From Symbiodinium natans (Eukaryota; Sar; Dinophyceae; Suessiales; Symbiodiniaceae), in NCBI GenBank assembly GCA_905221605.1, contig CAJNDS010002316.1, forward strand, positions 397,001 to 461,000: a DNA stretch of 64,000 bases, read 5' to 3'. The notes beneath the pieces are model-generated. The model saw only the letters and a list, made by a program, of their open reading frames with translations, had not been told where the DNA came from and ran no database searches. Numbering within the stretch: the first letter of the stretch is position 1; each line of letters starts with the position of its first letter. Positions 11,911-22,333 of this stretch are shown here, in pieces. A program made the translations under genes and the position numbers.

Positions 11911-11972
11911 CCAACCCCTAAACCCTAAACCCTAAACCCTAAACCCCAAAACCCTAAACCCTAAACCCTAAA
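11911..11972. repeat. CCCTAAA array before an exon
   Basis: About eight units, with a one-base shift in the middle, 45 bp upstream of the acceptor of the next exon. Confidence 0.9.
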
Positions 11973-12017
11973 CCATGAACTCGTGAAGTTCAGCCATTCT
12001 TTCGTCATCACTGGCAG

Positions 12018-12083
12018 GGACTAACTTGCTCGGAGAGTTGGCGTCTGTCCTTGCGGACACGGAGGCCTTGCGAGAAGTCAAGG
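12018..12083 (+). CDS. Gene A, exon with a telomere-repeat splice donor
   Basis: Acceptor CTGGCAG is followed by 2 nt, 21 codons (TNLLGELASVLADTEALREV plus K) and 1 nt. The donor is the first base pair of a TTTAGGG array (AAGG|GTTTAGGG). The helical sequence would suit a BAR helix. It has CCCTAAA repeats on its left and TTTAGGG on its right. Confidence 0.65.
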
Positions 12084-12134
12084 GTTTAGGGTTTAGGGTT
12101 TTGGGTTTAGGGTTTAGGGTTTAGGGTTTAGGGT
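12084..12134. repeat. TTTAGGG array starting at an exon edge
   Basis: Seven units beginning GTTTAGGG directly at the exon boundary. A candidate further exon (frame with MDTFTERRTALTALT) follows at about 12150-12200. More arrays lie at 12297-12330 and 12390-12537. Confidence 0.85.
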
Positions 12135-12389
12135 ATGGGCTTCTGGTAGGGCGATGGACACTTTTACGGAGCGAAGAACCGCATTGACAGCACTTACGGC
12201 CCATGAACCCTGAAACCAAGAGCCATGAAGCCATCTGGAACCATGTAGATACCTCGTCAGGAAAGAACTTCCAACCAAAACCATTCTTCCGACACCCTAA
12301 ACCCTAAACCCTAAACCCTAAACCCTAAGCCCTTCGGGGCAAGGCCCGACTCCCTGAACTTTCGGCTTCGTCTTGCTGTTGCAGCCTGG

Positions 12390-12537
12390 GGTTTAGGGTT
12401 TTTCCATTCAGGGCTTATGGTTTAGGGTCTAGGGTTCAGGGTTTAGGGTTTAGGGTTGTTCCATTTAGGGTTTAGGGTTTAGGGTTTAGGGTTTAGGGTT
12501 TAGGGTTTAGGGTTTAGGGTTGTTCCATTTAGGGTTT
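12390..12537. repeat. TTTAGGG array with internal duplication
   Basis: About 14 units, interrupted twice by the same TTGTTCCATTTAGGG unit, which shows that a larger block was duplicated. Confidence 0.9.
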
Positions 12538-12651
12538 ATCAGCCTTATGGGCGTGGAGCCGGGTTTTCTGTTTGCGCGTCTGGGTCTCTTCTTCCGAAAG
12601 TGCGGGCTGCTCAGTTTTGGTGCAGGCGGCCGCTTTTGGTTTCAGCTGCAG

Positions 12652-12709
12652 GAGCTTTCGGACAAGGTTGCGTCAGGAATCGAAGCAGTTTCGCCAGCAT
12701 TTCTTCTGG
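12652..12709 (+). CDS. Gene A, candidate exon
   Basis: After CAGCTGCAG the frame reads ELSDKVASGIEAVSPAFLL to donor GGTTTC. The upstream AG at 12645 would add two codons (LQ). A shorter alternative ends at 12666 (GTTGCG). A further possible exon (about 12777-12807, donor GTGAGTCC) has three open frames and is not resolved. Confidence 0.45.
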
Positions 12710-12856
12710 GTTTCACCAGGTCTTGGGACAGGATTCGCTCCAGACCTCGAGTGAACCCTGAACCTCCGAACGCCAGGCCTTCCAAGGCTTCGTCATCGAA
12801 CAAGGATGTGAGTCCGAGCTCGTGAAGCACCTCGGGGAGATCCTTATTGCCGTTTT

Positions 12857-12966
12857 ACCTGGTAGCCCAGTGGCTACCTTTACCCTTTTTTCGTTATGGG
12901 TCCCTTATAAAATCACCAACTCAAAAAAGGGTGCCCTTATCATAATATGGTTGCTGGGCTACCAAG
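12857..12966. mobile_element. MITE-like element, family 5
   Basis: Ends are inverted repeats: ACCTGGTAGCCCAG at the left and CTGGGCTACCAAG at the right, about 110 bp in all. Non-coding. It lies immediately after a candidate exon. Confidence 0.5.
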
Positions 12967-13672
12967 TTTATCTCTGCAGGGATTCAGTGAGTTGCATTCA
13001 GTGAGTTGCATAAACGGGCCCACCTTGTCCAAAAAGACACAATGTGTCGTGGGCTTGGGAAGTCAGAAATTATGGACTCCAGACTTCACCCATTCGTTTG
13101 GCAACCCAAATAGCCACCCATAAGCAACATACTTGAATATATCCTACCCCACTTCTGGTACATTGAGAGGGTGTTTTGCAAAGCCCGAGACCCTCCTGCA
13201 CGTGTTAGAGCGGCGACCTTCCCGGAAGCAACCGAGGCAGACGCTCCAACAGCTTCAATCCGGAATCTTCGGCATGGCCTTCCTGCTCCACCGTCTCTCG
13301 GACAATGGCATCTTTAGAATCGTCTTTTCGTAGTGCACACGCAGTTCTAAAGTAGCACGGCGTGCGCTTTTGATACGTGCAGACATGCCCAAGCGAAGAC
13401 CCTTTAAATTCTCAACCTTCTACGATCCCGCCAGAATAAAGCCACCAGAGTTTCTCCGAGTAGGACCTCTCTCAATCTGCTTAGGGAACACTGGACAACT
13501 CCCGAAACAGAGCCTTTCAAAAAGTATGTTTTTAACTTTCATGTCACCGCAAGTTGCAAAGCCCAGACACAGGTGTGTGGCATCTTCATCTTGTAATCCC
13601 TAAACCCTAAACCCGAAACCCTAAACCCTAAACCCCAAACCCTAGACCCAGAGCACCGTCCGTTTTCTCCAG

Positions 13673-13719
13673 GCTTCCGAGCCGCCAAGCTGCCGGATCC
13701 CGACACCTCAGCGCTGCTT
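13673..13719 (+). CDS. Gene A, exon
   Basis: Acceptor TTCTCCAG, then 2 nt and 15 codons (FRAAKLPDPDTSALL), then donor GTACCT. A long TTTAGGG array starts 18 bp further on (13737-13812). Confidence 0.55.
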
Positions 13720-13736
13720 GTACCTGGCTAGGCTTT

Positions 13737-13812
13737 TGGGTTTAGGGTTTAGGGTTTAGAGTTTAGGGTTTAGGGTTTAGGGCCTAGGGTTTAGGGTTTA
13801 GGGTTTAGGGTT
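13737..13812. repeat. TTTAGGG array
   Basis: About ten units with two single-base variants. Intronic position after the exon at 13673. Confidence 0.9.
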
Positions 13813-14330
13813 ATTTTCCTTATTTGGGTTTATAAGGGACCCTATAGATGAATATTTTTCGAAGGGATTAAAGGCCAAACCCAGCTGATTAATGTGACCG
13901 TAGGACCCTTGCAGACAGGCTTGTTTCATCATTTGCTCACGTATGCTGCAAGAGAGTAGTTGAGTTGCGGTCATCTATGTATGGGCTGATGGTGCTTCTG
14001 TGGGGTTCATAAATTTTTTGGCTGGTCTTCATCCAGAGTGCTCGGCTCTGATGCATAAGCCATGTCCAAAAGGTTTTTGTGCAGGAGAAGTGAGTCTTCG
14101 TAAAACGACGGCAATACCTCGCCATACCATTGATGTGGAGAGGCGTGTGCTGTAGCAGGCATAAGTGCCGCAAACAACCCCTATAGCTAAACTCACTCCT
14201 ACCGCCCCCGCCCAAGGCCTCAGTCCACCAACAGCAAAACCCACAGCAACGAGGGATTCCCACGCAAATCCCCAAGAAAGGCCACGCAAGAAAGGACAAA
14301 CCCTAAACCCTAAACCCTAAACAACCGGAG

Positions 14331-14393
14331 CTGAGGCTCAAGCAGTCCACGAAGCGCATCCAGGAGGTCAGCGGGATATGCTGGCAGTCGGAC
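14331..14393 (+). CDS. Gene A, exon between two arrays
   Basis: Twenty-one codons (LRLKQSTKRIQEVSGICWQS plus D) from ACCGGAG to donor GTATGT, phase 0. A CCCTAAA array ends 10 bp before it and a TTTAGGG array (14407-14453) starts 14 bp after it. Confidence 0.65.
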
Positions 14394-14693
14394 GTATGTC
14401 GCTATACAGTTTAGGGTTTAGGGTTTAGGGTTTAGGGTTTAGGGTTTAGGGTTACAAGGGTCTAAGCTTGAGAGTGCAAGGTCATTAAAGCTTCGGCTCT
14501 TCGAAGAAATGGCAATCGATCATTCTGTTGTGTTAGTGAGTGTGTGGTGCAGGGTTCTCGCGAAAGTTCATTCGGGCCGTTGGGGTGGACGTTCTGTGCA
14601 GAAGGAGGTGGCAGCTCTTTCCCACCTTCCCTGCAACCCTACAAGCCTAAAACCCTGAATGCAAAACACCAACCGCTACGTCTTGCTTTGGGT

Positions 14694-14941
14694 TCAGGGT
14701 TTAGGGTTTAGGGTTTAGGGTTTAGGGTTTAGGGTTTAGGGTTTAGGGTCACTTTGCGAGGCATATGCAGCCGCGACTGCCAAGTGCCACTGAGACACCG
14801 TGCACGTCTCCGGGCGCTAGTGATCTCATGTTTCCGTGAGTCCCACGCCTCCCTGTGCGGTGTCTATATCCCCCTTAGGGTTTAGGGTTTTAGGGTTTTA
14901 GGGTTTAGGGTTTAGGGTTTAGGGTTTAGGGTTTAGGGTCT
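14694..14941. repeat. Two TTTAGGG arrays
   Basis: Arrays of eight units (14694-14750) and nine units (14875-14941) flank about 125 bp of unique sequence. The unique part contains a short AG-bounded segment but no supportable exon. Confidence 0.85.
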
Positions 14942-14944
14942 AAA

Positions 14945-15040
14945 GCTTGGGAACTATTTTCCATTTTTGTTTGTGTTTGAATAAAACCCAAGAGGATATT
15001 CAAAGTAATATTTTTGTTAAGGTTCCAAGGGGAGTATAGG
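14945..15040. mobile_element. MITE-like element, family 3, copy 2
   Basis: Shares AAAACCCAAGAGGATATT and GGTTCCAAGGGGAGTATAGG with the copies at 11274 and 22334. The left end is eroded, and the element directly abuts a telomere-repeat array. Confidence 0.5.
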
Positions 15041-16399
15041 TGCTCTGTCATCTCAAAGGACGTTTATTGGAACAACAGCCACCAGAGCAGAGCGTGCCGG
15101 ACAACAAAAGAAGAGCCGCGGCTGTCTCGCGTGGCTCGCCTCCTTGTGAGTATCTACTTGAGTCGTGCGGGTTGATGCGTTTGACTGTGTAGGACCCGAG
15201 TTGGGCCCTCGACCTGCTGGTTAAATGCAAGAAGCACCGTGTACGTAAGATTGTGTAAGTGTGGCCGACAAGTTTCCTTTCCACCAAGTACTGTAAGCAC
15301 CACTACAGCCTTAATCAGCCTTAGTCCTCCAAGCGCAACAAGCATCAAACTTCTAAAGCTGGGTTTGGGGTTCACGGAACTTGTGCACTCGACGGCTTAG
15401 AGCAGATGTTTGTAGATATTCGGCTTGTTGCTTGATACCCTAAACCCTAAACCCTAAACCCTACACCCTAAAGCATCTGAACTTGCTGGGCTCAGGGCTT
15501 TAGGACATTGATGTTGTGGGAGATGCAGGGCGCATTGCAAGGCTTGTGAGCCTTGCTGTTGCCCTTGCTCCTTGGCCTTTGCATCGCCACATCCTCATGT
15601 CCCCCTACCGTAACCCCTGAATCCTAAGCCCTATACCCAAGCCCAAGCCGGCAAGCATCCTAACCCAAAACCCCTAAACCCCAAACCCCAAACCCCAAAC
15701 CCCAAACCCCAAACCCCAAACCCCAAACCCTAAACCCTAAACCCTAAACCCTAAACCCTGGAGGAGCCCTAAGCCCTAATGGGCATTTCCCCCCAAAAAA
15801 AAAAAATTTCACGATTTCACGATTTCATGGCCGAAAACTCGGTTTAATCCTGAGCACAGGAATCTCCAAGAAGGGGACCCCGAATTTCCGGCAACCCCCA
15901 TACTCCATGCATGCATGCGTACATGTATTATATATATATATATATATATTATAGCACCCTTGAAACATATACATATACATGTACATATATATATATATAA
16001 TTAGCGCCCTTGTTTAAACAACGCCCCTGCGGCGATGTCCACAGCCCCCCGAAGGTCTGAACTCCACTCGATGAGTTGCCGCAGCCATGTACTTTTCCAC
16101 TCGCGTCCCGACGCAGAGACCTGTACAATGTCATGCACAATGAAAACCCCTTAGTGCGCGGGGACTCATAAGCCACTTCTAACCCAAGTTAGGCCTGACA
16201 ACTCTACTTCACAGCTACAAAGGCCAAAAACAATGACTTAGACACCTATAGGTTCTGATGTCGGCGTGCCCTGGACTTGATCAGCTTCAGGAGTTTGCAA
16301 GGTGAGGGTGGCCCGCTTCCTCCCACTTCATAGCCCTAAACCCTGAACCCCGTAGTGCTTGGCAAGGCAGGGTGGCGAAAAAAGCGACCTAATAGCTTG
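15041..16399. other. Intron-like stretch, arrays and microsatellite
   Basis: No exon is clearly supported. It holds a short CCCTAAA array (15438-15470), the variant array at 15660-15759, a TA microsatellite (15925-15955) and unique sequence. A minus-strand frame at 15949-16176 looks like a chance frame. Confidence 0.4.
15660..15759. repeat. Array changing from CCCCAAA to CCCTAAA
   Basis: About seven consecutive CCCCAAA units are followed by five CCCTAAA units. The variant units are contiguous rather than scattered. Confidence 0.9.
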
Positions 16400-16512
16400 G
16401 TTTAGGGTTTAGGGTTTAGGGTTTAGGGTTTAGGGTTTTGGGTTTTGGGTTTAGGGTTTTGGGTTTAGGGTTTAGGGTTTAGGGTTTAGGGTTTAGGGTT
16501 TAGGGTTTAGGC
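16400..16512. repeat. TTTAGGG array with TTTTGGG variants
   Basis: About 16 units, including three TTTTGGG units clustered at the centre. Confidence 0.9.
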
Positions 16513-16916
16513 TCTAAAAAGTTGGGGACTTGCTGGGATTAGGTCCCTACTTGGTGTAGGGTTTAGGTTTTTAGGGTTGGTTGAGCAGCGAGGCGTCCAG
16601 TTGCAAAAAAGGGTTGGGTTGAGTCTCGTTGAAAAAGGGTTCGGTTGAATCAGAAATAGTCTACAACATCAAGGTCGAAAGTGGATACTTCTAGAACAGG
16701 TACTTTGAGTCTTTGTGCAGCTGCCCACATGCGCCTTACAACCTGAAAGCCCAAATCCTAAACCCTAAAGAAGAAACAGCTGGCGAAAAGAAGGGCCCCC
16801 AAACAAACAGATCGAAAATCCCTAAACCCGGAAACCTCAAGTCGGAGCCCGAAAAAGATCGAACATCCCCTAAAACCTAAACCCCTAAACCCTAAATCCT
16901 AAACCCCTAAACCCAG

Positions 16917-16993
16917 GATGCGCTTGCAATGGCTTGGGCTCATAGCCTTGCGCGCAGATTCCTGCCGGTATTCCGCAACATGATTCAACACAG
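16917..16993 (+). CDS. Gene A, last clear exon
   Basis: The acceptor is the end of a telomere-like stretch (CCTAAACCCAG|GAT). Twenty-five codons include DALAMAWAHSLARRFLPVF, then RNMIQH, to donor GTCCCT. Hydrophobic/basic helix. If gene A is a BAR protein this would be a late helix of the domain. I found no stop-bearing final exon before gene B starts. Confidence 0.6.
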
Positions 16994-17604
16994 GTCCCTA
17001 AAACGGAGGGTGCCCCCGGTCCCCCAAAATAGTTTGATCATCCAATCCTCAGCCCATTGAAAACACATCCCCTCTGCCCTTGCCCCGAAGAGCTCTTTTG
17101 GCTAGGAGCCGGTCTTTTGGGGTTTAGGGTTTGGAAGAGGTTGGTGTTGAAGAGGTTCAGACTGGGATAGACGAAAATGATATCGGAAGGGAGGAAAGGC
17201 GACGAAGGTACAGAATGTTGTACAGGATCTGGGCCTCAGAAAGGATATGGAAATGCCTTGGCTTCACCCTACATTAGGCCCTACATACCTTGGCATCACC
17301 CTAAACCCTAAACATTCATAGGCAAAGCGGCAACGTTGTGTGCTTGAAGGCGTTAGGATGGCTTGGACCCTTTTTTTCGGCAAATGATCTTGGTTGGAGG
17401 CTGGGGGCCAGGTGCTATTCTGGGCTTCGGGTGTGACGAAAACAATTGGCCTTGCACCCTAAACCCTCAAACCTGTTAAAGGTTGTTTTGTGATTCATTG
17501 TTTTTTTTGCGTAATCACAGGCCCACGTCGACTCCTTGCCTGCCTTGCCCCTAAACCCTAAACCCTGGATGTCAGCGTCATGGGACTGAGGCTCCGCTCC
17601 CATC

Positions 17605-17687
17605 ATGAGCTCGGGGCCCTTCCAGCTTCGCCTCCTTTGTTTGGTGGCGCTCTTCCCTTCGTTGGTGGCCCTGCACCTCTCTGACAA
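17605..17687 (+). CDS. Gene B, first exon: signal peptide
   Basis: ATG opens 27 codons plus 2 nt. The start is MSSGPFQLRLLCLVALFPSL, then VALHLSD: a short polar N-terminus, a hydrophobic core of about 12 residues and a plausible cleavage region, as in secretory signal peptides. The donor is GTTAGAG, leading into a TTTAGGG array. AG sites just upstream (GTCAG, GGACTGAG) could take the trans-spliced leader. It could instead belong to a separate gene. Confidence 0.6.
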
Positions 17688-17696
17688 GTTAGAGTT

Positions 17697-17808
17697 TTGG
17701 GTTTAGGGTTTAGGGTTTAGGGTTTTAGGGCCTTTGGCTCCGCACTTCCATCCTGGGTCCCAAAGTTTAGGGTTGAGGGTTTAGGGTTTAGGGTTTAGGG
17801 TTTAGGGT
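17697..17808. repeat. Two TTTAGGG arrays and a C run
   Basis: Arrays of four and six units are separated by unique sequence and end in a C run (17810-17826). They lie within the first intron of gene B. Confidence 0.9.
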
Positions 17809-18284
17809 TACCCCCCCCCCCCCCCCTTTCGTGGGTGGCTTAAATAGGGTTTATTTGGAAGCTGGCACTCGGGTTTCCTTCGTTGCCATACACGTTCCCA
17901 CGAGGGTACGCTGCTGTCACGTCAGTCGTACTATGGTGGCCTCAGGGATAAGAACCAGGTAGGAAGAACATGTAAAGTCTCTTCTCTCTTCTCTTTTTCT
18001 TTTCAGCAATCTCACTCCCTCTCTGCATCAGCAAGCTCTTTCTTTGTAGTTCTTCCTTTTCATTCCTCTCAACCTCCTCCTCCTCTTCCAACTTTTCTTT
18101 CAAGGTTTCCAAACAATAGAGGTCTCCGGTGTGGGGGTCCTTTTAACGTGGGTTTTGCTACAGAACAAGGAAGAAAAGAACGGCCGAAACACTCTAAACA
18201 TTTGGGACACCCCTCTTTAACTGGTGGCGGTATTTTTTCAGTGTTTTTTCCGTTTTTTTGTAGTTTTTTTCCGGCCGTCTGGCC

Positions 18285-18660
18285 CAGCAAGCAAGCAAGC
18301 AAGTAGGCAAGCGAGCCAGCAAGCAAGCAAGGAAAACAAGCAACGGTACCAGCAAGCAAGCAATCAAGCAAGCAAACAAGCAGGCAACCAAGCAAGCAAG
18401 CAAGCAAGCAAGCGAGCAAGCGGGCCAGCAAGCAAGCAAGCAAGCAAGCAAACAAGCCAGCAATCAAGCAGGCAAGCAAGCCAGCTAGCAAGTGGGCAAG
18501 CAAGTGGGCAACCAAGCAAGCAAGCAAACAGCTGGGGAAGCAGGCAACCAATGAATCAAGCAAGCCATCATTCAGGCATTCAAGTAGGCAGGCAATCAAG
18601 CAAGCAAGCGGGCCAACCAAGCAAGTAAGCAAGCAATCACAGCACAGCAATTAGGCAAGC
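18285..18660. repeat. AAGC/CAAG tetranucleotide array
   Basis: About 375 bp of degenerate GCAA units. The matching open frames on both strands (leucine/alanine/cysteine or glutamine/serine/lysine repeats) are by-products of the repeat and not genes. Confidence 0.9.
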
Positions 18661-19040
18661 TTGCCCCCCAACCCCCCCCGCTTGGGCTGCGCCCCCCCCC
18701 CAACCCCCCCGCTTTTTTAAGCTAAACCCTAAACCCTAAACCCTAAACCCTTAACCCTTAACCCTTAACCCTTAACCCTTAACCCCTAACCCTAAACCCT
18801 AAACCCTAAACCCTAAACCCAACCCCCCCGCTTTTTAGCTTCTTTCAAAGCATGTGAATCTTGAAACCCATCATGCAAGCAAACTCATCATGCAAGCATT
18901 GAGTTTGCAAATGGGGGGGGGGCTGCGCCCCCCCCCAACCCCCCCGCTTTTTTAAGCTAAACCCTAAAACCTAAACCCTAAACCCTAAACCCTAAACCCT
19001 AAACCCATAACCCTAAACCCTAAACCCTAAACCCTGGGTA
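18660..19040. repeat. G/C-run repeat units alternating with CCCTAAA arrays
   Basis: Two copies of CTGCGCC, a C run, AACCCCCCCGCTTTTTTAAG and a CCCTAAA array (18722-18825 and 18955-19035) occur in tandem, including a block of CCCTTAA variants at 18748-18785. The unit is shared with 5196-5915, so array plus G/C unit appear to have been duplicated together. Confidence 0.75.
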
Positions 19041-19382
19041 TCTAGGGTTTATAGGGTTTGTAGGGTTTCTAGGGGTTCCCGACCAGCAAGCCAGAAAAAA
19101 AATACAAAAAAAAACGGAAAAAACTACGGAAAAAATCCCAGCCCTCTTTAACTATGATTTGCAGATTTCATATTGAAGTAAAAGGGTAAAGAAACAAACA
19201 CGAACGAAAGATGAGAGTGGACAAAAAAAACACCTGTTCTCTCAAGGATTCCAAAAATTGGTGAGTGTCCTTGAAAGGTGGGTTTTGCTACAGAAAAGTA
19301 AGAAAAGGACAATCTAATTTTGGATACACGTAACATCATTTCCTTCTGTTATTTCCTCTTGCGCAAAGAAATACAAGGAAAG

Positions 19383-20025
19383 AACTGCCAAAATTTGGCC
19401 AAATCGGGCTGCTCTTCGTAGGTGATGAGAAATGCGCGGCTCGATTTGGCCAAATTTTGCCGGGCAGCTTTCGGGCTAAATTGTCCAAATCGGGCTGCTC
19501 TTCGTACGCGATGAGAAATGCGTGGCTCGATTTGGCCAAATTTTGGCCAAATTTTGCCCGGCAAAATTTGGCCAAATCGAGCCGCGCAAGCTCCGTCCCC
19601 CTACGACTCTTCTAAAAACTCATGCTTCCAAAACACAAATCGCAAGCTCCATCCCCCTAAGATTTCTTTAACTTATGTTTTTAAGGCACAAATGCGCGCG
19701 GCTCGATTTGGCCAAATTTGCCCGGCCAGCCACCGGGCAAAATTAGGCCAAATCGGGCTGCTCTTCGTACGCGATGAGAAATGCGCGGCTCGATTTGGCC
19801 AAATTTTGCCGGGCAGCCTTCGGGCAAAATTTGGCCAAATCGGGCTGCTCTTCGTACGCGATGAGAAATGCGCGGTTCGATTTGGCCAAATTTTGCCCGG
19901 AGGCTGCCCGGCAACAGTTGGCCAAATCGAGCCGCGCATTTCTCATCGCGTACGACGAGCAGCCCGATTTGGCCAAATTTTGCCCGGAGCCTGCCCGGCA
20001 AAATTTGGCCCGCGCCTTTCTGGAG
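19383..20025. repeat. Palindromic tandem repeat (GATTTGGCCAAATTTTGCC family)
   Basis: At least six units of roughly 85-105 bp. Each carries the self-complementary core TTTGGCCAAA, the segment GGCTGCTCTTCGTACGCGAT and GAGAAATGCGCGGCTC. Units occur in both orientations (the inverted one starts near 19930). All long open frames here, on both strands, are repeat by-products (phrases such as FGQIL and KFGQI). Confidence 0.85.
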
Positions 20026-20084
20026 GCCCGACATTATTTAAAGGAGAGGGGGTGGGGTGGCCCCCCCCCTTTTCGGATGTTAAG

Positions 20085-20760
20085 ACTCGGAAATACAAAA
20101 TCTAAATAATTTAAATCCGAAAGGGGGGGTGTGACCATCACAAGAATTAAATAGTTTAAATAATTTAAATACGACAGGGAGGTTTCGGATTTAAAATATT
20201 TAAAGTATTTGATTCTTGGGGGGCGGGGGGGCGGGGTGGTTCCCCCCCCCTTTTCGGATTTAAATAATTTGAGTTTTTTATATTATTTAAATTATTTAAG
20301 TTTTTTAAATTATTTAATTCCCGGCCGAATTAAGTCTTTTAAATAATTTAAATCCGAAACCTGCCCGTCATATTTAAATTATTTAAAATATTTAATTCCG
20401 AGCCGAAGTAAATAAGATAAATAGTTTAAATCATTTAAATAATTAAAATCCGAAAAGGGGTGGGGAGCCCGGGCCTCCCCCCAATACTGAATTATGAGCC
20501 CGGGCCTGCCCCCAACCCCCCCTTTTCGGATTTAAATATTTTTTGTTTTTTTTGATTATTTAAATTACGTATTCAAATTATTCAAATTATTTAATTCCCG
20601 GCCGAATTAAACAATTTCGACAATGTAAATGCGAAACCTGCCCATCATATGTAAGTTATTTAAATTATTTAGTTCCCAATTATATTAAAAACATTTAAAT
20701 GATTTAAATCTGAAAAGGGGAGGGGGAGCCCGGGCCTGCCCCCAATACTAAATGACGAGC
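20085..20760. repeat. TTTAAAT-rich tract with inverted G/C blocks
   Basis: Alternates AT-rich blocks built of TTTAAATTATTTAAA and TCCGAAA with G/C-rich blocks such as GAGCCCGGGCCTGCCCCC. The blocks recur in both orientations, suggesting nested inverted repeats. No coding sequence. Confidence 0.7.
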
Positions 20761-20772
20761 CCGGGCCTCCCC

Positions 20773-21145
20773 CTGTCCGAGGAGGAGAAACGCCTTCTAG
20801 AACATGATGAGGAAGGTGAAGGAGTAGAACCAGAGGAGGATGCAAGCCCAACAGGAGGTGAGGCCGAGAATCCCTGAGGGAGAAGAAGAGGAGGAGGATG
20901 AGAGTCCAAAGGTCCCGGGGCATGAGGAATGGGATTGGCAGCGCGAGCACTCGGATCTCAAAGAGCCTGTTGAGTCCGAGAGGTTGGTGTTCTGTGTCCC
21001 ACTTTTTGACAACAAGTCCCCTTCAGTTCTTGAGGCCAACCAAAACATTTACTTGTACCTCCGAGCCTCAAATCTCCCGCTTTTACTCTTTCACACAGAC
21101 CGTTCGCGAGAGTTTGTAAACAAAGCTACCAGGAGATGGTTAGCC
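20773..21145 (+). pseudogene. Ty1/copia-like integrase fragment, truncated by telomere repeats
   Basis: An acidic stretch (LSEEEKRLLEHDEEGEG) in one frame is followed, after a frame change, by VPGHEEWDWQREHSDL, then LVFCVPLFDNKSPSVLEANQ, then LLFHTDRSREFVNKATRRWL. The HTDRSREF motif fits the integrase core segment that carries the second catalytic Asp. The retroviral-type integrase assignment is from known family patterns. The coding run ends abruptly in TTTAGGG units at 21145, and no RT or RNase H follows. Confidence 0.65.
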
Positions 21146-21309
21146 GGGTTTAGGGTTTAGGGTTTTACGTATGGTTCAAGGAGGCCCAGCTGCGAAAGGG
21201 TTTTAGGGCTTAGGGTTTAGGATTCTCAGCAAGGGTTCAAAAACCGTCAACGTAAACCACGAGACCCCCCCCCCCACCCGCGAAAAACTGCCAATCTCGA
21301 CCCTCATCC

Positions 21310-21893
21310 CCCTAAACCCTAAACCCTAAACCCTAAACCCTAAACCCTAAACCCTAAACTTGAGAAGGCCGATACCGTGGATTGCCGCATGCCGTTGGTG
21401 ATTTGTTCGCTGCCTTTGTTGGTCCTGAACAGCTGTTCTCGCACCTGGTATATTGAACCCCAAACAGAGCTTAAAGAACCCAGAGCCCTAAACCTGAGAA
21501 ACCCTGATGTAGAAGGTGCCCAGAGACCTGTACCGCCTCCGGTGGTGTGCAATCTCCCTGCAGTGCCTCAGTGCTGCAAGGGCATGCACGTTCACATCTC
21601 GCAGTTTCAGGCCTAAACCCTAAACCCTAAACGCTAAACCCTAAACCCTAAACCCTAAACCCTAAACCCTAAACCCGCATGAATGCGGTTTAGGGCTTTA
21701 AGCTCTGCGCTGCAGCCCCTCCTCGAAAAAGGGTTTGGAAGCTGGACGCTTAAAACAGTTTAAGCCATTCTGGGTTCTGGCTGGGGTTTAGGTCTAGGGT
21801 TTAGGGTTTAGGGTTTCGGGTTTAGGGTTTAGGGTTTCGGGTTTAGGGTTTAGGGTTTAGGGTTTAGGGTTTAGGGTTTAGGGTTTAGGGCTA
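21310..21893. repeat. Three arrays: CCCTAAA, CCCTAAA, TTTAGGG
   Basis: Arrays at 21310-21360, 21613-21676 and 21785-21893 (the last with TTTCGGG variants). A possible small exon lies before the second (21568-21612, after TGCCTCAG). It is too short to support. Confidence 0.85.
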
Positions 21894-22221
21894 GACAGTC
21901 GCCGTCCAGCTTTTGAGGTTCGATAGCCGTTCGGATTGTTATACTACAGGGTGTCTTAGTCATATGTGCGGCCTATCCTAAACCCTAAACCTACTTAGGC
22001 TTCGGTACTCTCTCAAACCCTAAACCTAAACCTTAAGGGTTTGGGCTCATAAGCTGGCATAGGGCTTCAGGGCAATTTTGTTTGTAGACTTGGGAGGCCC
22101 AGACAAGGTGAAGGGCTTGAAAAACATCGTTCTGTCAGAGAGACAGGAGCGGAGCAGCCCATTGTTGTAAACGGAATCACCCTAAACCCTAAAGCCTAAA
22201 CCCTGAACTAAACCTTATCAG

Positions 22222-22274
22222 GATACTACAAGGATGGCAATTGCACCATCGATGTGGTCCGCAGCCCGAACCGG
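22222..22274 (+). CDS. Gene B, candidate exon
   Basis: Acceptor CTTATCAG, 2 nt, 17 codons (YYKDGNCTIDVVRSPNR), then donor GTGAGCG. Fits the extracellular part. Another possible exon (22676-22712, donor GTGAGTT) follows but its frame is unresolved. Confidence 0.55.
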
Positions 22275-22333
22275 GTGAGCGTTCAGGATATCAACATCGC
22301 GGCAGCTTGGCGCATATGAACTCTGAATCTAAG

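Noticed and set aside
18069-18650. Long frames of Leu/Ala/Cys or Lys/Gln/Ser repeats on both strands
   Set aside because: They translate the AAGC tetranucleotide array. Both strands are open because the repeat period (12 bp in codons) avoids stops.
19518-20109. Overlapping 195-, 117- and 111-codon frames on both strands
   Set aside because: All arise from the palindromic GATTTGGCCAAAT tandem repeat. The same phrases recur in both directions.
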